From CAYTZH01 sp964442285 (GTDB taxonomy: Bacteria; Myxococcota_A; UBA9160; JAFDET01), in contig CAYTZH010000007.1 in NCBI GenBank assembly GCA_964442285.1, forward strand, positions 76,102-140,101: 64,000 nt of DNA, in the 5' to 3' direction. The translations under genes and the position numbers were made by a program. The notes under the pieces are model-generated. The model had not been told where the DNA came from, ran no database searches, and worked only from the letters and a program-made list of their open reading frames with translations. Positions 32,934-41,317 of the stretch are shown here, in pieces; position 1 is the first letter of the stretch, and every line of letters begins with the position of its first letter.

Positions 32934-34199
32934 TCAGAGGAGGACGTAGTCCGTCTGGGCGTTGTCCTTCTGGTTCCGTGCCGAGCGCTTCTCCGGGGTG
33001 CGCAGGAAGTCGCCGACGTCGGGACGAATGGGCAGGCGCGCCGCCTCCACGCCCGGGTCGTCAGCGTGGTTGGCCACGCTGTCGAGGGCGCGCCAGCCCC
33101 CGGCGGGCGTCCGCTCCCAGATGGCCGGGTCTCGCATCGGCTCGATCATCGCGAGGAGGTCCTTCTCGGTGAGACCGCTCTTGGCGAAGAAGAGGTCCAC
33201 GTCGTCGGGCCGGACCGGATCGTGGCGCTCCACGAGCTCGATCCCCTGCTCGCGGGTGAGGCGTCCGTGGCGGATCTCCGTGCTGGCGTCGTCCGTGGCC
33301 CGGCCGTAGCCGAACTTCAGGTACTTCAGCCAGTCGTGGAGGCCATTGGCGTGGACGTCGTCGAGCTTGTCGTAGAGATTGAACGTCCGCTGACGGCCCT
33401 GGGAGGTCTCGAAGCCCAGCTCGCGGATGACGAACTCGGTCTGGGCGCGCGCATTCCAGGGCATGAAGTTCGAGAGGTAGATGCCGCGCAACCCGACCGC
33501 CTCGATCTGCTCGTCCGAGGGGTAGAAGAACGGGGCGAGATCGTACGGCGTCAGCGGACAGCCGGGCTCCTCCAGGAGGTCCTCGGGCTCGAATCCGCGC
33601 ATGGAGTGTTCCTGGCGCTTCTTCTTGGTGAACTCCACGAAATCATCCTGGTTGTGCATGCCCACCAGCTCGCTGAAGCCCTCCTCGCCCCACACGATCA
33701 GCGGCACGCCGAAGTTGACCGCCGCCTGGATCGGGAAGGTCATGATGCCCGCGTGGTAGTGCCAGGTGACGTCCCCCACCTTCTCGAGCATGTAGCGGGC
33801 GATGCGGATCGCGGAGCCCGGGGCCGTCGTGTAGCGGAGGAGGTTGCAGTCCAGCCGCTCCACGAGATTGGTGAGGTTGCGGATTCCGATCGGGGTATTG
33901 AAGGTGTGGTTGTAGGTCACGAGCAGGGGGTTCAGGCCGTACTTGACCTTGACCAGCCAGGTCTGGAAGGTGCTGTCCTTTCCCCCCGAGACCGGGATGA
34001 TGCAATCGTAGGGCACGCCGCGTTCCCGCTGGCGCCTGCGGTGCTCCTCGAGCAGGTCGACGAGCACCTTCTCCCGCTCGCTCCAGTTTATGGCCGGGCG
34101 ACTCTCGATCAGTCGGCAACCCGAACAGACCCCGTCGTCGTCGAAGACGATGCCCGGCCGAGCGTTGGCCGGATACACGCAGCGCTGGCAGTAGTCCAA
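32934..34199 (-). CDS. N-acetyl sugar amidotransferase, copy 1 (WbpG/PseA-like)
   Basis: A 421-residue ATP-pyrophosphatase that converts an N-acetyl group of a bacterial sugar into an acetamidino group, using ammonia delivered by HisH/HisF-type partners (WbpG in Pseudomonas LPS, PseA in Campylobacter). It has an N-terminal zinc-type pair (CQRC, then CSGC), the PP-loop VSGGKDSTF and a second region GEEGFSEL. TTG 34199 gives MDYCQRC, matching the MKYCQRC start of copy 2, and has GGGGGT 5 bases upstream; a TTG at 34238 is the alternative. It is separated from hisF1 by the inverted pseH-like gene. Confidence 0.88.
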   Translation of the reverse strand: MDYCQRCVYPANARPGIVFDDDGVCSGCRLIESRPAINWSEREKVLVDLLEEHRRRQRERGVPYDCIIPVSGGKDSTFQTWLVKVKYGLNPLLVTYNHTFNTPIGIRNLTNLVERLDCNLLRYTTAPGSAIRIARYMLEKVGDVTWHYHAGIMTFPIQAAVNFGVPLIVWGEEGFSELVGMHNQDDFVEFTKKKRQEHSMRGFEPEDLLEEPGCPLTPYDLAPFFYPSDEQIEAVGLRGIYLSNFMPWNARAQTEFVIRELGFETSQGRQRTFNLYDKLDDVHANGLHDWLKYLKFGYGRATDDASTEIRHGRLTREQGIELVERHDPVRPDDVDLFFAKSGLTEKDLLAMIEPMRDPAIWERTPAGGWRALDSVANHADDPGVEAARLPIRPDVGDFLRTPEKRSARNQKDNAQTDYVLL

Positions 34200-34250
34200 T
34201 CGATACCCCCGAAGGCTCGCACGCCCGATTATAGGCAACCCTGCAGGGGG

Positions 34251-34265
34251 CGCGGGCCGCCCGCG
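34251..34265. promoter_or_regulatory. 15-bp dyad in the divergent wbpG1 / pseH control region
   Basis: CGCGGGC (34251-34257), one spacer base, then its exact complement (34259-34265). It lies in the 122-bp gap between two divergent glycan genes. It could be an operator; in such GC-rich DNA it may also be chance. Confidence 0.25.
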
Positions 34266-34321
34266 GTGGTCCCCCTCCGTCGCGCTGGACTAGACTGCGT
34301 CCTCGCCACGGAGGGCACGTC

Positions 34322-34831
34322 TTGGCCAGCGCCACGCTCAGCCTGCGTCCGGCGGAAGAGGCGGACCGTCGGCTCCTGTACGAGTGGGCCAATGACCCCG
34401 ACGTCCGCGCGAGCGGCTTCCATCCCGAGCCGATCCCCTGGGAGACCCACGTCCGCTGGTTCGCGGCCCGGCTGGCCGATCCCGACAGCCACCTGTTCAT
34501 CGCAGAGCTCGCCGGTGACCCCGTGGGGCAGATCCGCCTGGAGGTGTCGAGCGGCGTCGCCGAGGTCCACGTGAGCCTGGACCGGGATGCACGCCATCGG
34601 GGCCTCGCGCCTCCCCTGATCCAGCTCGGCTGCGAGGCCCTGGCGCGCGATGGCCGGGTGGCGGAGTTTCGCGCCCGCGTCCGCGCCGACAACGCGGCCT
34701 CCCTCCGCAGCTTCCGGAGTGCGGGCTTCCAGAGGGTCGGTGAGGAGAGGATCCGGGGTCAGTCGGCGCTGGCGCTGCAGCGCAAGGAGGCGTCTCGGCT
34801 GCCTTCCCCGGGCTCGCGGCGGCGGACCTAG
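34322..34831 (+). CDS. pseH: GNAT acetyltransferase, probable PseH
   Basis: A 169-residue GNAT protein. The start LSLRPAEEADRRLLYEWANDP and IPWETHVRWFAARLADPDSHLFIAE follow the pattern of the acetyltransferase module often fused to PseG in other bacteria. The acetyl-CoA loop reads RDARHRGLAPPLI and the last strands ADNAASLRSFRSAGFQRVGEE. PseH acetylates the 4-amino group of the PseC product. The start is TTG. It is inverted relative to its neighbours and its stop overlaps hisF1 by 4 bp. Assignment is by similarity of pattern plus the need for this step; the other GNAT at 38579 is the alternative. Confidence 0.72.
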   Translation: MASATLSLRPAEEADRRLLYEWANDPDVRASGFHPEPIPWETHVRWFAARLADPDSHLFIAELAGDPVGQIRLEVSSGVAEVHVSLDRDARHRGLAPPLIQLGCEALARDGRVAEFRARVRADNAASLRSFRSAGFQRVGEERIRGQSALALQRKEASRLPSPGSRRRT

Positions 34832-35643
34832 AAGGGCCGATACCTCGGGCGACGGGGCATGGCGACCCGGTAGAACGACGTGGGGCGCACGGGCAGACCG
34901 GCCGCCAGCATGAACTCCTTGGCCTTCTTCGTGCTGTGCTCGGTGTAGTGGAAGATGTTGCCGGCGGCCACGGCATCGGCGCGTCCTTCCCGGATCCCCT
35001 CGACCAGGTGCTCCCAGCTCCCGACGCCCCCCATGGCGATGACCGGCGCGGGCACGGATTCCGCCAGCGTCCGCACCAGGCGCAGGTCGTAGCCTCGGCG
35101 GTCGCCGTCGTGGTCCAGGGAGTTGACCAGGATCTCCCCCGCGCCCTGGCTCACCGCGTCCCGTGCCCAGGCCAGCGCGTCCAGCTCCGTGTCGCGACGC
35201 CCGTTGTCCACCACGACCCGATAGCCGGAGGGCTGCACGGGGTCCGGTCGGGCGTCGAGGGAGACCACGATGCACTGGCTGCCGAAGGTGCTCGCCACCT
35301 CCGCTACGAAGCCCGGCCGCTCGACCGCAGCCGTGTTCACGATCACCTTGTCCGCGCCCAGTCGCGTGAGCTCGCGCACGCGCTCCAGGTCGCAGATCTT
35401 CCCGCCGACCGAGAGGGGCACGAAGCAGCGACGCGAGAGCTCCTCCACCAGCTCGGTGAAGCGCCCCAGGTGGGCGTCTCCGTGGGAGATCTCGAGCACT
35501 GCGATCTCGTCGACGGTCCACCCGTTGAAGAAATCGACCGCCGTGAACGGGCTTCCGACCGGGTTGGTGCGCTTGAAGCGTCGGGTCTGGACGATCTGCC
35601 CGCGGTCGACGAGCAGCACGGCGATGAGGCGCCGCTTCAGCAC
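34828..35643 (-). CDS. HisF-like ammonia-channelling subunit, copy 1
   Basis: A 271-residue TIM barrel of the HisF2/WbuZ/AglZ family (acetamidino modification), not of histidine synthesis. It keeps the barrel motifs VPLSVGGKICDLERVRELTRLGADKV-like and APVIAMGGVGSWEHL. It begins at GTG 35643, which overlaps the hisH1 stop by 7 bp (GTGCTGA). Together with HisH it would channel ammonia from glutamine to the WbpG-type enzyme. The C-terminus is about 20 residues longer than in copy 2. Confidence 0.88.
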   Translation of the reverse strand: MLKRRLIAVLLVDRGQIVQTRRFKRTNPVGSPFTAVDFFNGWTVDEIAVLEISHGDAHLGRFTELVEELSRRCFVPLSVGGKICDLERVRELTRLGADKVIVNTAAVERPGFVAEVASTFGSQCIVVSLDARPDPVQPSGYRVVVDNGRRDTELDALAWARDAVSQGAGEILVNSLDHDGDRRGYDLRLVRTLAESVPAPVIAMGGVGSWEHLVEGIREGRADAVAAGNIFHYTEHSTKKAKEFMLAAGLPVRPTSFYRVAMPRRPRYRPF

Positions 35644-36254
35644 GGCTCGCCGAGGAACGTCTCGAGCAGCTTCATGCCCGCGAGCTGGGACTTCTCCGGG
35701 TGGAACTGGACGGCATGGACCGCTCCGACTTCCACGGCGGCTACGAAGTCGCCGCCGTAGTCGCACCAGGCGGTGGCCGCTTCGGCCGCTACGCCCTCTT
35801 GGGGCACGTAGAAGCTGTGGACGAAGTAGACGTCCAGGGGCAGCTCCAGCTTCTGGAAGAGTCGGCCCGGCCGCGCCGGGCGGATCTCGTTCCAGCCCAT
35901 GTGCGGCACCTTCAGGTCGGAGCCAGGGAAGCGGCGCACGCGGCCCGGCAGCCAGCCGAGGCCCGGCTCGGCGCCCTCTTCGCTGCCTTCCAGGAGGAAC
36001 TGCAGACCCAGGCAGATGCCGAGGAAGGGCCTTCCCTCCTCGCGCACGCGGCGCTCCAGGGCCTCGTCGTGGCCGCGCTCGCGCAGGCCGCGCATTCCGG
36101 CATCGAAGGAGCCCACACCGGGCAGCACCACGCGCTCGGCTTCGCCGAGGGCTTCACCCCGCTCGGCCAGGAGGACATCCACGTCGAAGCACGCCAGCGC
36201 ATTCACCACGGAACGCAGATTGGCCAGCCCATAGTCCACCACGGCTACGCGCAT
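35637..36254 (-). CDS. HisH-like glutaminase subunit, copy 1
   Basis: A 205-residue class I glutamine amidotransferase. The nucleophile Cys is in GICLGLQ, and the catalytic His/Glu in QFHPEKSQ. VVDYGLANLRSV and VLPGVGSFDAGM are typical of HisH. It supplies ammonia to the HisF-like partner encoded 7 bp inside its 3' end. ATG 36254 shares one base with the pseF stop (TGATG), so it is coupled to pseF. Confidence 0.9.
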   Translation of the reverse strand: MRVAVVDYGLANLRSVVNALACFDVDVLLAERGEALGEAERVVLPGVGSFDAGMRGLRERGHDEALERRVREEGRPFLGICLGLQFLLEGSEEGAEPGLGWLPGRVRRFPGSDLKVPHMGWNEIRPARPGRLFQKLELPLDVYFVHSFYVPQEGVAAEAATAWCDYGGDFVAAVEVGAVHAVQFHPEKSQLAGMKLLETFLGEPC

Positions 36255-36961
36255 CAGGCGTCCCCGAGACCCAGGCGTGTCGCCTGCCAGCGGGCCAGCT
36301 CGAGGTCCTCCGGTACGTCGACGTCCGTGGAGCGCGCGCGGGGCATGCAGTGCCCCCGGAGGCCCGGTCCGTAGAAGCTGCGATGGAGGCGGAAGCTGTC
36401 CACGTCCGCTGCGTAGGTGCTGCCGTTGTCCACGCGCAAGGGACCGACTTCGTCGCCGCGCCGGTGGACGAGGTCCGGCCACATGGGCTCGAGTCGATTG
36501 CCCGGACCCAGCCGCAGGGCCTGATGGGGCGGGAGCCCGTACTCCGTGACGGCCATCGCGAATCCGTGCTCGGGCGGCTCCAGGAGATCGAGCGTCGCCG
36601 ACACGTCTTCGGCGCCTCGCAGGGGCGAGGTGGCATAGAGACAGCAGAAGCGGCTCCAGCGTCGGCCGACGCGCGCCTCGCTGTCGAGGAGGTCGAGGCA
36701 GACGTCCACCACCCGGGCCGCGTCGTCGGCCAGACGGGCGGGACGCTCGACGACCTCGGCGCCTGCGCGCGCGGCGGCTTCGGCGATCTCGGCGTCCTCG
36801 GTCGACACCACGACGCGATCGAAACGCCCGCTGGCCCGCGCGGCGTCCACCGTCCAGGCCAGCATCGGTCGGCCCAGGAAGTCGACCACGTTCTTGCGGG
36901 GAAGTCGCTTGGAGCCGCCGCGTGCCGGGATGATCGCCAGGGTCTCGGACAGCCCGGTCAC
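36254..36961 (-). CDS. pseF: CMP-nonulosonate cytidylyltransferase (PseF/NeuA family)
   Basis: A 235-residue cytidylyltransferase that activates a nonulosonic acid with CTP. The CTP-binding motif is AIIPARGGSKRLPRKN; VVVSTEDAEIAEAA and the later DVDVPEDLELA (metal-binding Asp) also fit. It is the only CMP-transferase in the window although there are two NeuB-family synthases, so it may serve both or the adjacent one. GTG 36961 overlaps the neuB stop (GTGA). Whether the substrate is pseudaminate, an amidino derivative or another nonulosonate cannot be read from the sequence. Confidence 0.88.
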   Translation of the reverse strand: MTGLSETLAIIPARGGSKRLPRKNVVDFLGRPMLAWTVDAARASGRFDRVVVSTEDAEIAEAAARAGAEVVERPARLADDAARVVDVCLDLLDSEARVGRRWSRFCCLYATSPLRGAEDVSATLDLLEPPEHGFAMAVTEYGLPPHQALRLGPGNRLEPMWPDLVHRRGDEVGPLRVDNGSTYAADVDSFRLHRSFYGPGLRGHCMPRARSTDVDVPEDLELARWQATRLGLGDA

Positions 36962-38046
36962 TCCAGATCGCCGACCGTGAGCACGTGTCCCGCCGGCAGG
37001 TCGCGCCGGAAGCGGCGCTCCCCGAGGGACTCGACCTCGTCGGGTCCCACGCCGAAGCCCGGTCGCCGGAACAGGAGCTGGGCTTCGTCGAGCCGCTGAC
37101 CGGTCTTCACGGGAGCCTCCAGGTGGGCGCTGCGGCGGATGGCGCGTCGTCGCTGGCGTTCCTCCGGGTGGAGCACGCGCCGCGGCGAGCCGAGGGCGGC
37201 CTCCACCTGGCGGACGGTCTCCACGAACGCGGCCATGTCCGGCGGGTCCAGGGAGAACATGTGCTCGATGCTGCGGGTCGTGCGGTCCTCGGTGATCGTC
37301 TTCTCGACCAGGTCGGCTCCCAGCGCCACGGCGGCCACGTCCATCACCCAGCCCGGCGAGTGGTCCGAGAAGGCGATGGGATGGGGGAACATCCGCTTGA
37401 GCGTGGGGATCACGTTCAGGTTGATGCCCTCCAGGCGCGCGGGGTAGCCGGAGGGGCAGTGGTGGATGATCACGTCCTCGGCGCCTTCCTCGCAGACCAC
37501 CTCCACCGCCCGCTCGATCTCGCCGACGGTGGCGTTCCCCGTGTCGAGCTGCAGGCACATCCCGGTGCGCGCCGCGCGGCGCAGCAGCGGGAGGTGGTTC
37601 ACGTCGGCCGAGGCGATCTTCACCGAGTGGCAACCGAGCTCGGCGAGGAAGTCGATCTCGTCCTCGAAGGCCACGGTGGCGAAGAACGCGAGCTTCAGCT
37701 CGTCGCAGCGGCGCTTCAGCTGTCGCCATTCCTCCGGCTCGAGGGCGCGCCGACGGAGCAGCTCGTAGAGGGGCTCGGTCACGGTCTCGGTCTTGCCGCT
37801 CTCGCGGTCGACGAGCACCTCGTACGACATGGGCTGCTGGCGGTCCGCCACCAGCCGCTCGGGATCCACCATCTGGAACTTCACCGCATCGGCGCCGGCC
37901 CGGGCCGCGAGGTCCACGAGGCGCAGGGCCGATTCGAGGCCGGAGTGGGTGGGCCCGGCCTCGAAGGTCACGAAGCACGGCTCGCCGGCTCCCACCCGAC
38001 GCTCCCCGAAGCGAACGCTCTGGGCCCAGCCTTGTCTCGTCGTCAT
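36958..38046 (-). CDS. Atypical NeuB-family nonulosonate synthase with SAF domain
   Basis: A 362-residue enzyme of the family that condenses PEP with an N-acetylated hexosamine to give a nine-carbon acid. The TIM barrel shows FEAGPTHSGLESALRLVDLAARAGADAVKFQ, HHCPSGYPA and AFSDHSPGWVMDVAAVALGADLVEKT. The C-terminal 70 residues are an antifreeze-like SAF domain (RRDLPAGHVLTVGDLE). At the position where the canonical copy at 43945 has EKHFT this one has EKTIT, so a histidine thought to bind the metal is replaced. It is flanked and overlapped (4 bp each side) by pseF and a GNAT gene. It may use a different precursor from PseI. Confidence 0.85.
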   Translation of the reverse strand: MTTRQGWAQSVRFGERRVGAGEPCFVTFEAGPTHSGLESALRLVDLAARAGADAVKFQMVDPERLVADRQQPMSYEVLVDRESGKTETVTEPLYELLRRRALEPEEWRQLKRRCDELKLAFFATVAFEDEIDFLAELGCHSVKIASADVNHLPLLRRAARTGMCLQLDTGNATVGEIERAVEVVCEEGAEDVIIHHCPSGYPARLEGINLNVIPTLKRMFPHPIAFSDHSPGWVMDVAAVALGADLVEKTITEDRTTRSIEHMFSLDPPDMAAFVETVRQVEAALGSPRRVLHPEERQRRRAIRRSAHLEAPVKTGQRLDEAQLLFRRPGFGVGPDEVESLGERRFRRDLPAGHVLTVGDLE

Positions 38047-38579
38047 CGCTCTCCCCCCAGGCGACCGAGCAGGACGCCGTCCACGAAGCGACCCTCGAAA
38101 GCGTAGTGAGCGGGCCGTCGCCCTTCCTCGACGAAGCCCGCGCGGAGGAAGGCGCGCCGGCAGCCTTCGTTCGGAGCGTAGCAACCGGCCGTGACCTTCC
38201 GCACGCCGAGTCGCTCGAAGGCCCAGTCCGACGCGCCGCGAACGACCTCCGACGCATAGCCGCAGCCCCAGCAGTCCTTGTCGCCGATCAGGATCCCGAG
38301 ATCGACCCGGGCGTGGTGGGCGTCGACGGGACCGAGCTTCACGTTGCCGATGTGCCGATCCTCTTCGGGCAGGAAGATCCCGAACAGGACCGAGTCGCGG
38401 CTCGCATTGATCCGCTCTACGTAGTCCGCGAGGGAGTCGGCGTCGTGCGCGTTGAAGCGGGACTCGAGGTAGCGGGTGACTTCGGGGTCGTTCATCCAGC
38501 GCGCGTAGGGTCCACGGGCAGCCGCGGGCGCGAGGTTGCGCAGGAGCAGGCGAGCGGTCCGGAAGTCGGCGACGCGCAC
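38043..38579 (-). CDS. GNAT acetyltransferase (RimJ/RimL-like)
   Basis: A 178-residue GNAT. It starts with TARLLLRNLAPAAARGPYARWMNDPEVTRYL, has the acetyl-CoA binding region ILIGDKDCWGCGYASEVVRGASDWAFERLGVRKV-like, and ends FLRAGFVEEGRRPAHYAFEGRFVDGVLLGRL. It lies between hisF2 and neuB, overlapping neuB by 4 bp, so it probably acetylates an amino group on the neuB precursor or product. It is the alternative candidate for PseH. GTG start. Confidence 0.82.
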   Translation of the reverse strand: MRVADFRTARLLLRNLAPAAARGPYARWMNDPEVTRYLESRFNAHDADSLADYVERINASRDSVLFGIFLPEEDRHIGNVKLGPVDAHHARVDLGILIGDKDCWGCGYASEVVRGASDWAFERLGVRKVTAGCYAPNEGCRRAFLRAGFVEEGRRPAHYAFEGRFVDGVLLGRLGGER

Positions 38580-38580
38580 G

Positions 38581-39336
38581 TCAGATCCTCATGGCATGGC
38601 CCCGAGAGGCCAGGAAGCGCTGGATCTTCACCAGGTTGTTGTCCGAGAACACCAGCATGGTACCCACGGCGACGGCGTCGACCCCGGCGGCGTAGGCCGC
38701 GTCCAGGTGCTCCAGCGATCCGGCGCCACCCTCGAGGATCACCGGCACGGAGACCTTCTCCGTCACCTCCCGCGCGAGATCCAGGTCGAGGCCGCGACGC
38801 GTGCCCTCGCGGTCGACCGCCATCAGGCGGATCTCCCCGGCTCCGCGCTCGATCGCCTCGCGCAGCCACGCGCCGAGCTCCTGGCGGGCCGGGGTCTTCC
38901 GGCTGCGGTGATCCCACAGGCGGGCCGCGCCCCCCTCGCGCACGACGTCCACCCCGAGGACGATCGCCTGGGATCCGAACACGCGGGAGAGCCGCGTGAG
39001 CCGGTCGGGCTCGTCGAGCGCCGTGGTCGTCAGCATGAGCTTGTCCGCACCCGCCGCCATGCAGCGACGCGCGTCTTCGACGTCGCGGATTCCGCCACCC
39101 ACGGTGAGGGGCATGAAGCACTCCGCCGCGACCCTTCGCACCGTCTCGAGGTCGGGCCCGCGGCCTTCGCGCGACGCATCCACGTCCAGGAGCAGCATCT
39201 CGTCGGCGCCCTGGGCATTGTGGGCGCGGGCGGTGGTGGCCGGGCTTCCGGCGTCCCGGGCGTCGGTGTAGCGCACGCCCTTGACCAGGCGACCCCCGCG
39301 GAGGAGCAGGCTCGGGATGAGGCGTCGGGTCAGCAT
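38581..39336 (-). CDS. HisF-like ammonia-channelling subunit, copy 2
   Basis: A 251-residue TIM barrel of the HisF2/WbuZ group. Core motifs are MPLTVGGGIRDVEDARRCMAAGADK-like, ARLWDHRSRKT and SVPVILEGGAGSLEHLDAAY. It begins directly after the hisH2 stop (TGAATG). By eye it is clearly diverged from copy 1, so this is not a recent duplication. It should form the ammonia tunnel with HisH2 for WbpG2. Confidence 0.88.
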   Translation of the reverse strand: MLTRRLIPSLLLRGGRLVKGVRYTDARDAGSPATTARAHNAQGADEMLLLDVDASREGRGPDLETVRRVAAECFMPLTVGGGIRDVEDARRCMAAGADKLMLTTTALDEPDRLTRLSRVFGSQAIVLGVDVVREGGAARLWDHRSRKTPARQELGAWLREAIERGAGEIRLMAVDREGTRRGLDLDLAREVTEKVSVPVILEGGAGSLEHLDAAYAAGVDAVAVGTMLVFSDNNLVKIQRFLASRGHAMRI

Positions 39337-39963
39337 TCAGGGGGACCAGTCGAGAAATGCGGCGAGCAGACGTTCGCCGACGAGCTGGCTCTTCTCCGGG
39401 TGGAACTGGGTGGCGAAGACGTTCTCCCAGAGCACCGCAGCGACGACCTGTGTCCCGTAGTCGGTGGTCGCCGCGACGGCATCGGCGCGGTCCGGCTGGA
39501 AGGCGAAAGAGTGCGCGAAGTAGAACCGGCGGCGGCGACCCACGCCGGCGAACAGCGGCTCTGCCGCGGGGGCCACGCCGATCTCGTTCCAGCCCATGTG
39601 GGGGACGCGCAGCGGCTCCGGCACCCGGTCCCGCAGCGCCACGACCGAGCCCGGGATCCATCCCAGGCCGGCGTGCTCCCCGAACTCGTGCAGGCGTTCG
39701 GCCAGCATCTGCATGCCCAGGCAGATGCCGAGGAAGGGGCGCCCTCGTCGGCGCACGGCCTCGTCCAGGGCTTCCTGCAGACCGTCGGCCCGGAGTCGCG
39801 CGAGCGCCTCACCGGCCGCGCCGACGCCGGGCAGGACCAGCCGGTCGGCCGCGAGCACGTCGTCGGGCTCCACCAGCAGCCGCGGCTCTTCACCGAGGGC
39901 CTCGAACGCCTTGCGCACCGACTCGAGATTGCCCGCGCCGTAGTCGACGATCCCGACCCGCAT
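39337..39963 (-). CDS. HisH-like glutaminase subunit, copy 2
   Basis: A 208-residue class I glutaminase: VDYGAGNLESVRKAFEALG at the N-terminus, nucleophile Cys in GICLGMQ, His/Glu in FHPEKSQLVGERLL. It lies 6 bp after wbpG2 and abuts hisF2, giving the order wbpG-hisH-hisF seen in amidino-sugar loci. Confidence 0.9.
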   Translation of the reverse strand: MRVGIVDYGAGNLESVRKAFEALGEEPRLLVEPDDVLAADRLVLPGVGAAGEALARLRADGLQEALDEAVRRRGRPFLGICLGMQMLAERLHEFGEHAGLGWIPGSVVALRDRVPEPLRVPHMGWNEIGVAPAAEPLFAGVGRRRRFYFAHSFAFQPDRADAVAATTDYGTQVVAAVLWENVFATQFHPEKSQLVGERLLAAFLDWSP

Positions 39964-39969
39964 GGACGA

Positions 39970-41166
39970 TCAGTCGTCTCCGGGCAGCAGGTCCTTCTGG
40001 GGATCGCCCGTGATGCGCGGCCAGAGATGATGATCCCAGGGCCGCTTCGTGGGCGCGCAGGATCGGCACTCCTCGCAGGTGGGCATGGTGTGGGGGGCGA
40101 CCACGTGGGGTTCGATCAGGCCCAGGAAGTCCTCCTCCGAGATCCCCAGGAACTCGAGAAAGAGATCGAGCGCATGAGGGCGCTTGCCGTCGTACTGCGC
40201 CACGAGTCGTTCGCCCAGGTCGCGGGAGAGGCGTCCGTTCCGGATGTCGATGGAGGCCAGGTGGGTGGTGCGCCCGAAGCCGCGCTTCAGGTACTTGATG
40301 TAGTCCCGCACGCCCTGCATGAAGCACTCGATCTTCTCGTAGTCGTAGTCCGGCGGAATCCCCTCCACCTCGTCTCCGCGCCAGCCCAGCTCCCGCTTGA
40401 TGATCGCCACCTGCTTCTTGACGTCCCAGGGGATGTAGGAGCCGAGCAGGATCGAGCGGACCCGCGCCTTGCGGAGCTCGGCCGCGGGTGGGTAGGTGTA
40501 CGGCTTCAGGTCGCGCTCGGTGACGGGGTAGTCCGAGATGGTCTCGTCCAGCATCCCGATCATGTCCTCGGCGTTGATCCCCAGGTTCACGAAGCGGTTG
40601 AAGCGGCGCTCGTCCACCTCTTCCTCTTCGTCGTAGCTGTAGAAGGACGCGTACTCGCCCGTGGGCTCGCCCCACACCAGCAGGGGAACGTGCTGGCGGA
40701 GGGCCACCCACATCGGATAGGCGAAGATGCCGGTGTGGCAGTGCCAGCAGAAGTCGCCGCGGCGCCGAAGCGACTCGAACATCAGCTTGCGGACCACCTG
40801 CCAGTTCGGCGTGAAGTGGTGCACGTCCACGCCCAGCAAGCGGAAGGTCCGGAGGGCATTGTCCTGGAGTCGGGGGCGCAGGAAGCCGTGGTCGAACCGC
40901 ACCACCAGGGGCTTCAGGCGCTTGACCTTCACCAGGTACCAGAGCGTGAAGGTGCTGTCCTTGCCACCGGAGAAGGGGACGATGCAGTCGTAGTCGAAAC
41001 GGCCGCGGTGCGCCTCGAGGAAGCGGTCGAGCTCCTGCCCGCGGGCTTCCCAGTCGATCTGGCTGTGCTTGTAGTCGATCTGTCGGCAGACCGAGCAGAC
41101 GCCCTCCTCGTCGAAGGTCAGCGACTCGGCCGTCTCCGGCATGACGCAGCGCTGGCAGTACTTCAT
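39970..41166 (-). CDS. N-acetyl sugar amidotransferase, copy 2 (WbpG/PseA-like)
   Basis: A 398-residue paralogue of the enzyme at 34199. The N-terminal cysteine pairs are CQRC and CSVC and the PP-loop is FSGGKDSTF. Unlike copy 1 it has an extra cysteine pair in CWHCHTG and a C-terminal CEECRSC, so its metal site may differ. It is the first gene of the eight-gene minus-strand operon ending with hisF1. It would activate an N-acetyl group with ATP and replace oxygen with ammonia from HisH2/HisF2. ATG 41166 gives MKYCQRC. Confidence 0.9.
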   Translation of the reverse strand: MKYCQRCVMPETAESLTFDEEGVCSVCRQIDYKHSQIDWEARGQELDRFLEAHRGRFDYDCIVPFSGGKDSTFTLWYLVKVKRLKPLVVRFDHGFLRPRLQDNALRTFRLLGVDVHHFTPNWQVVRKLMFESLRRRGDFCWHCHTGIFAYPMWVALRQHVPLLVWGEPTGEYASFYSYDEEEEVDERRFNRFVNLGINAEDMIGMLDETISDYPVTERDLKPYTYPPAAELRKARVRSILLGSYIPWDVKKQVAIIKRELGWRGDEVEGIPPDYDYEKIECFMQGVRDYIKYLKRGFGRTTHLASIDIRNGRLSRDLGERLVAQYDGKRPHALDLFLEFLGISEEDFLGLIEPHVVAPHTMPTCEECRSCAPTKRPWDHHLWPRITGDPQKDLLPGDD

Positions 41167-41317
41167 CGGTGGCGAATCCTCACGCAACTCGCCGTGTTCC
41201 TAGCAGAAAGCCTCCCGGCAGGCATCCGGGCGGGCGTGGGGTGGGATCGGCCCACATTCTGGCAACGGGCCCGAGGGCCGAGTATCGTCGCGTCCCCAAT
41301 GGGCCTCCGGGGGGGTC

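Noticed and set aside
35637..39963. hisH and hisF as histidine biosynthesis genes
   Set aside because: No other his genes are present, two sets occur, each tied to a WbpG-type amidotransferase within a nonulosonate locus.
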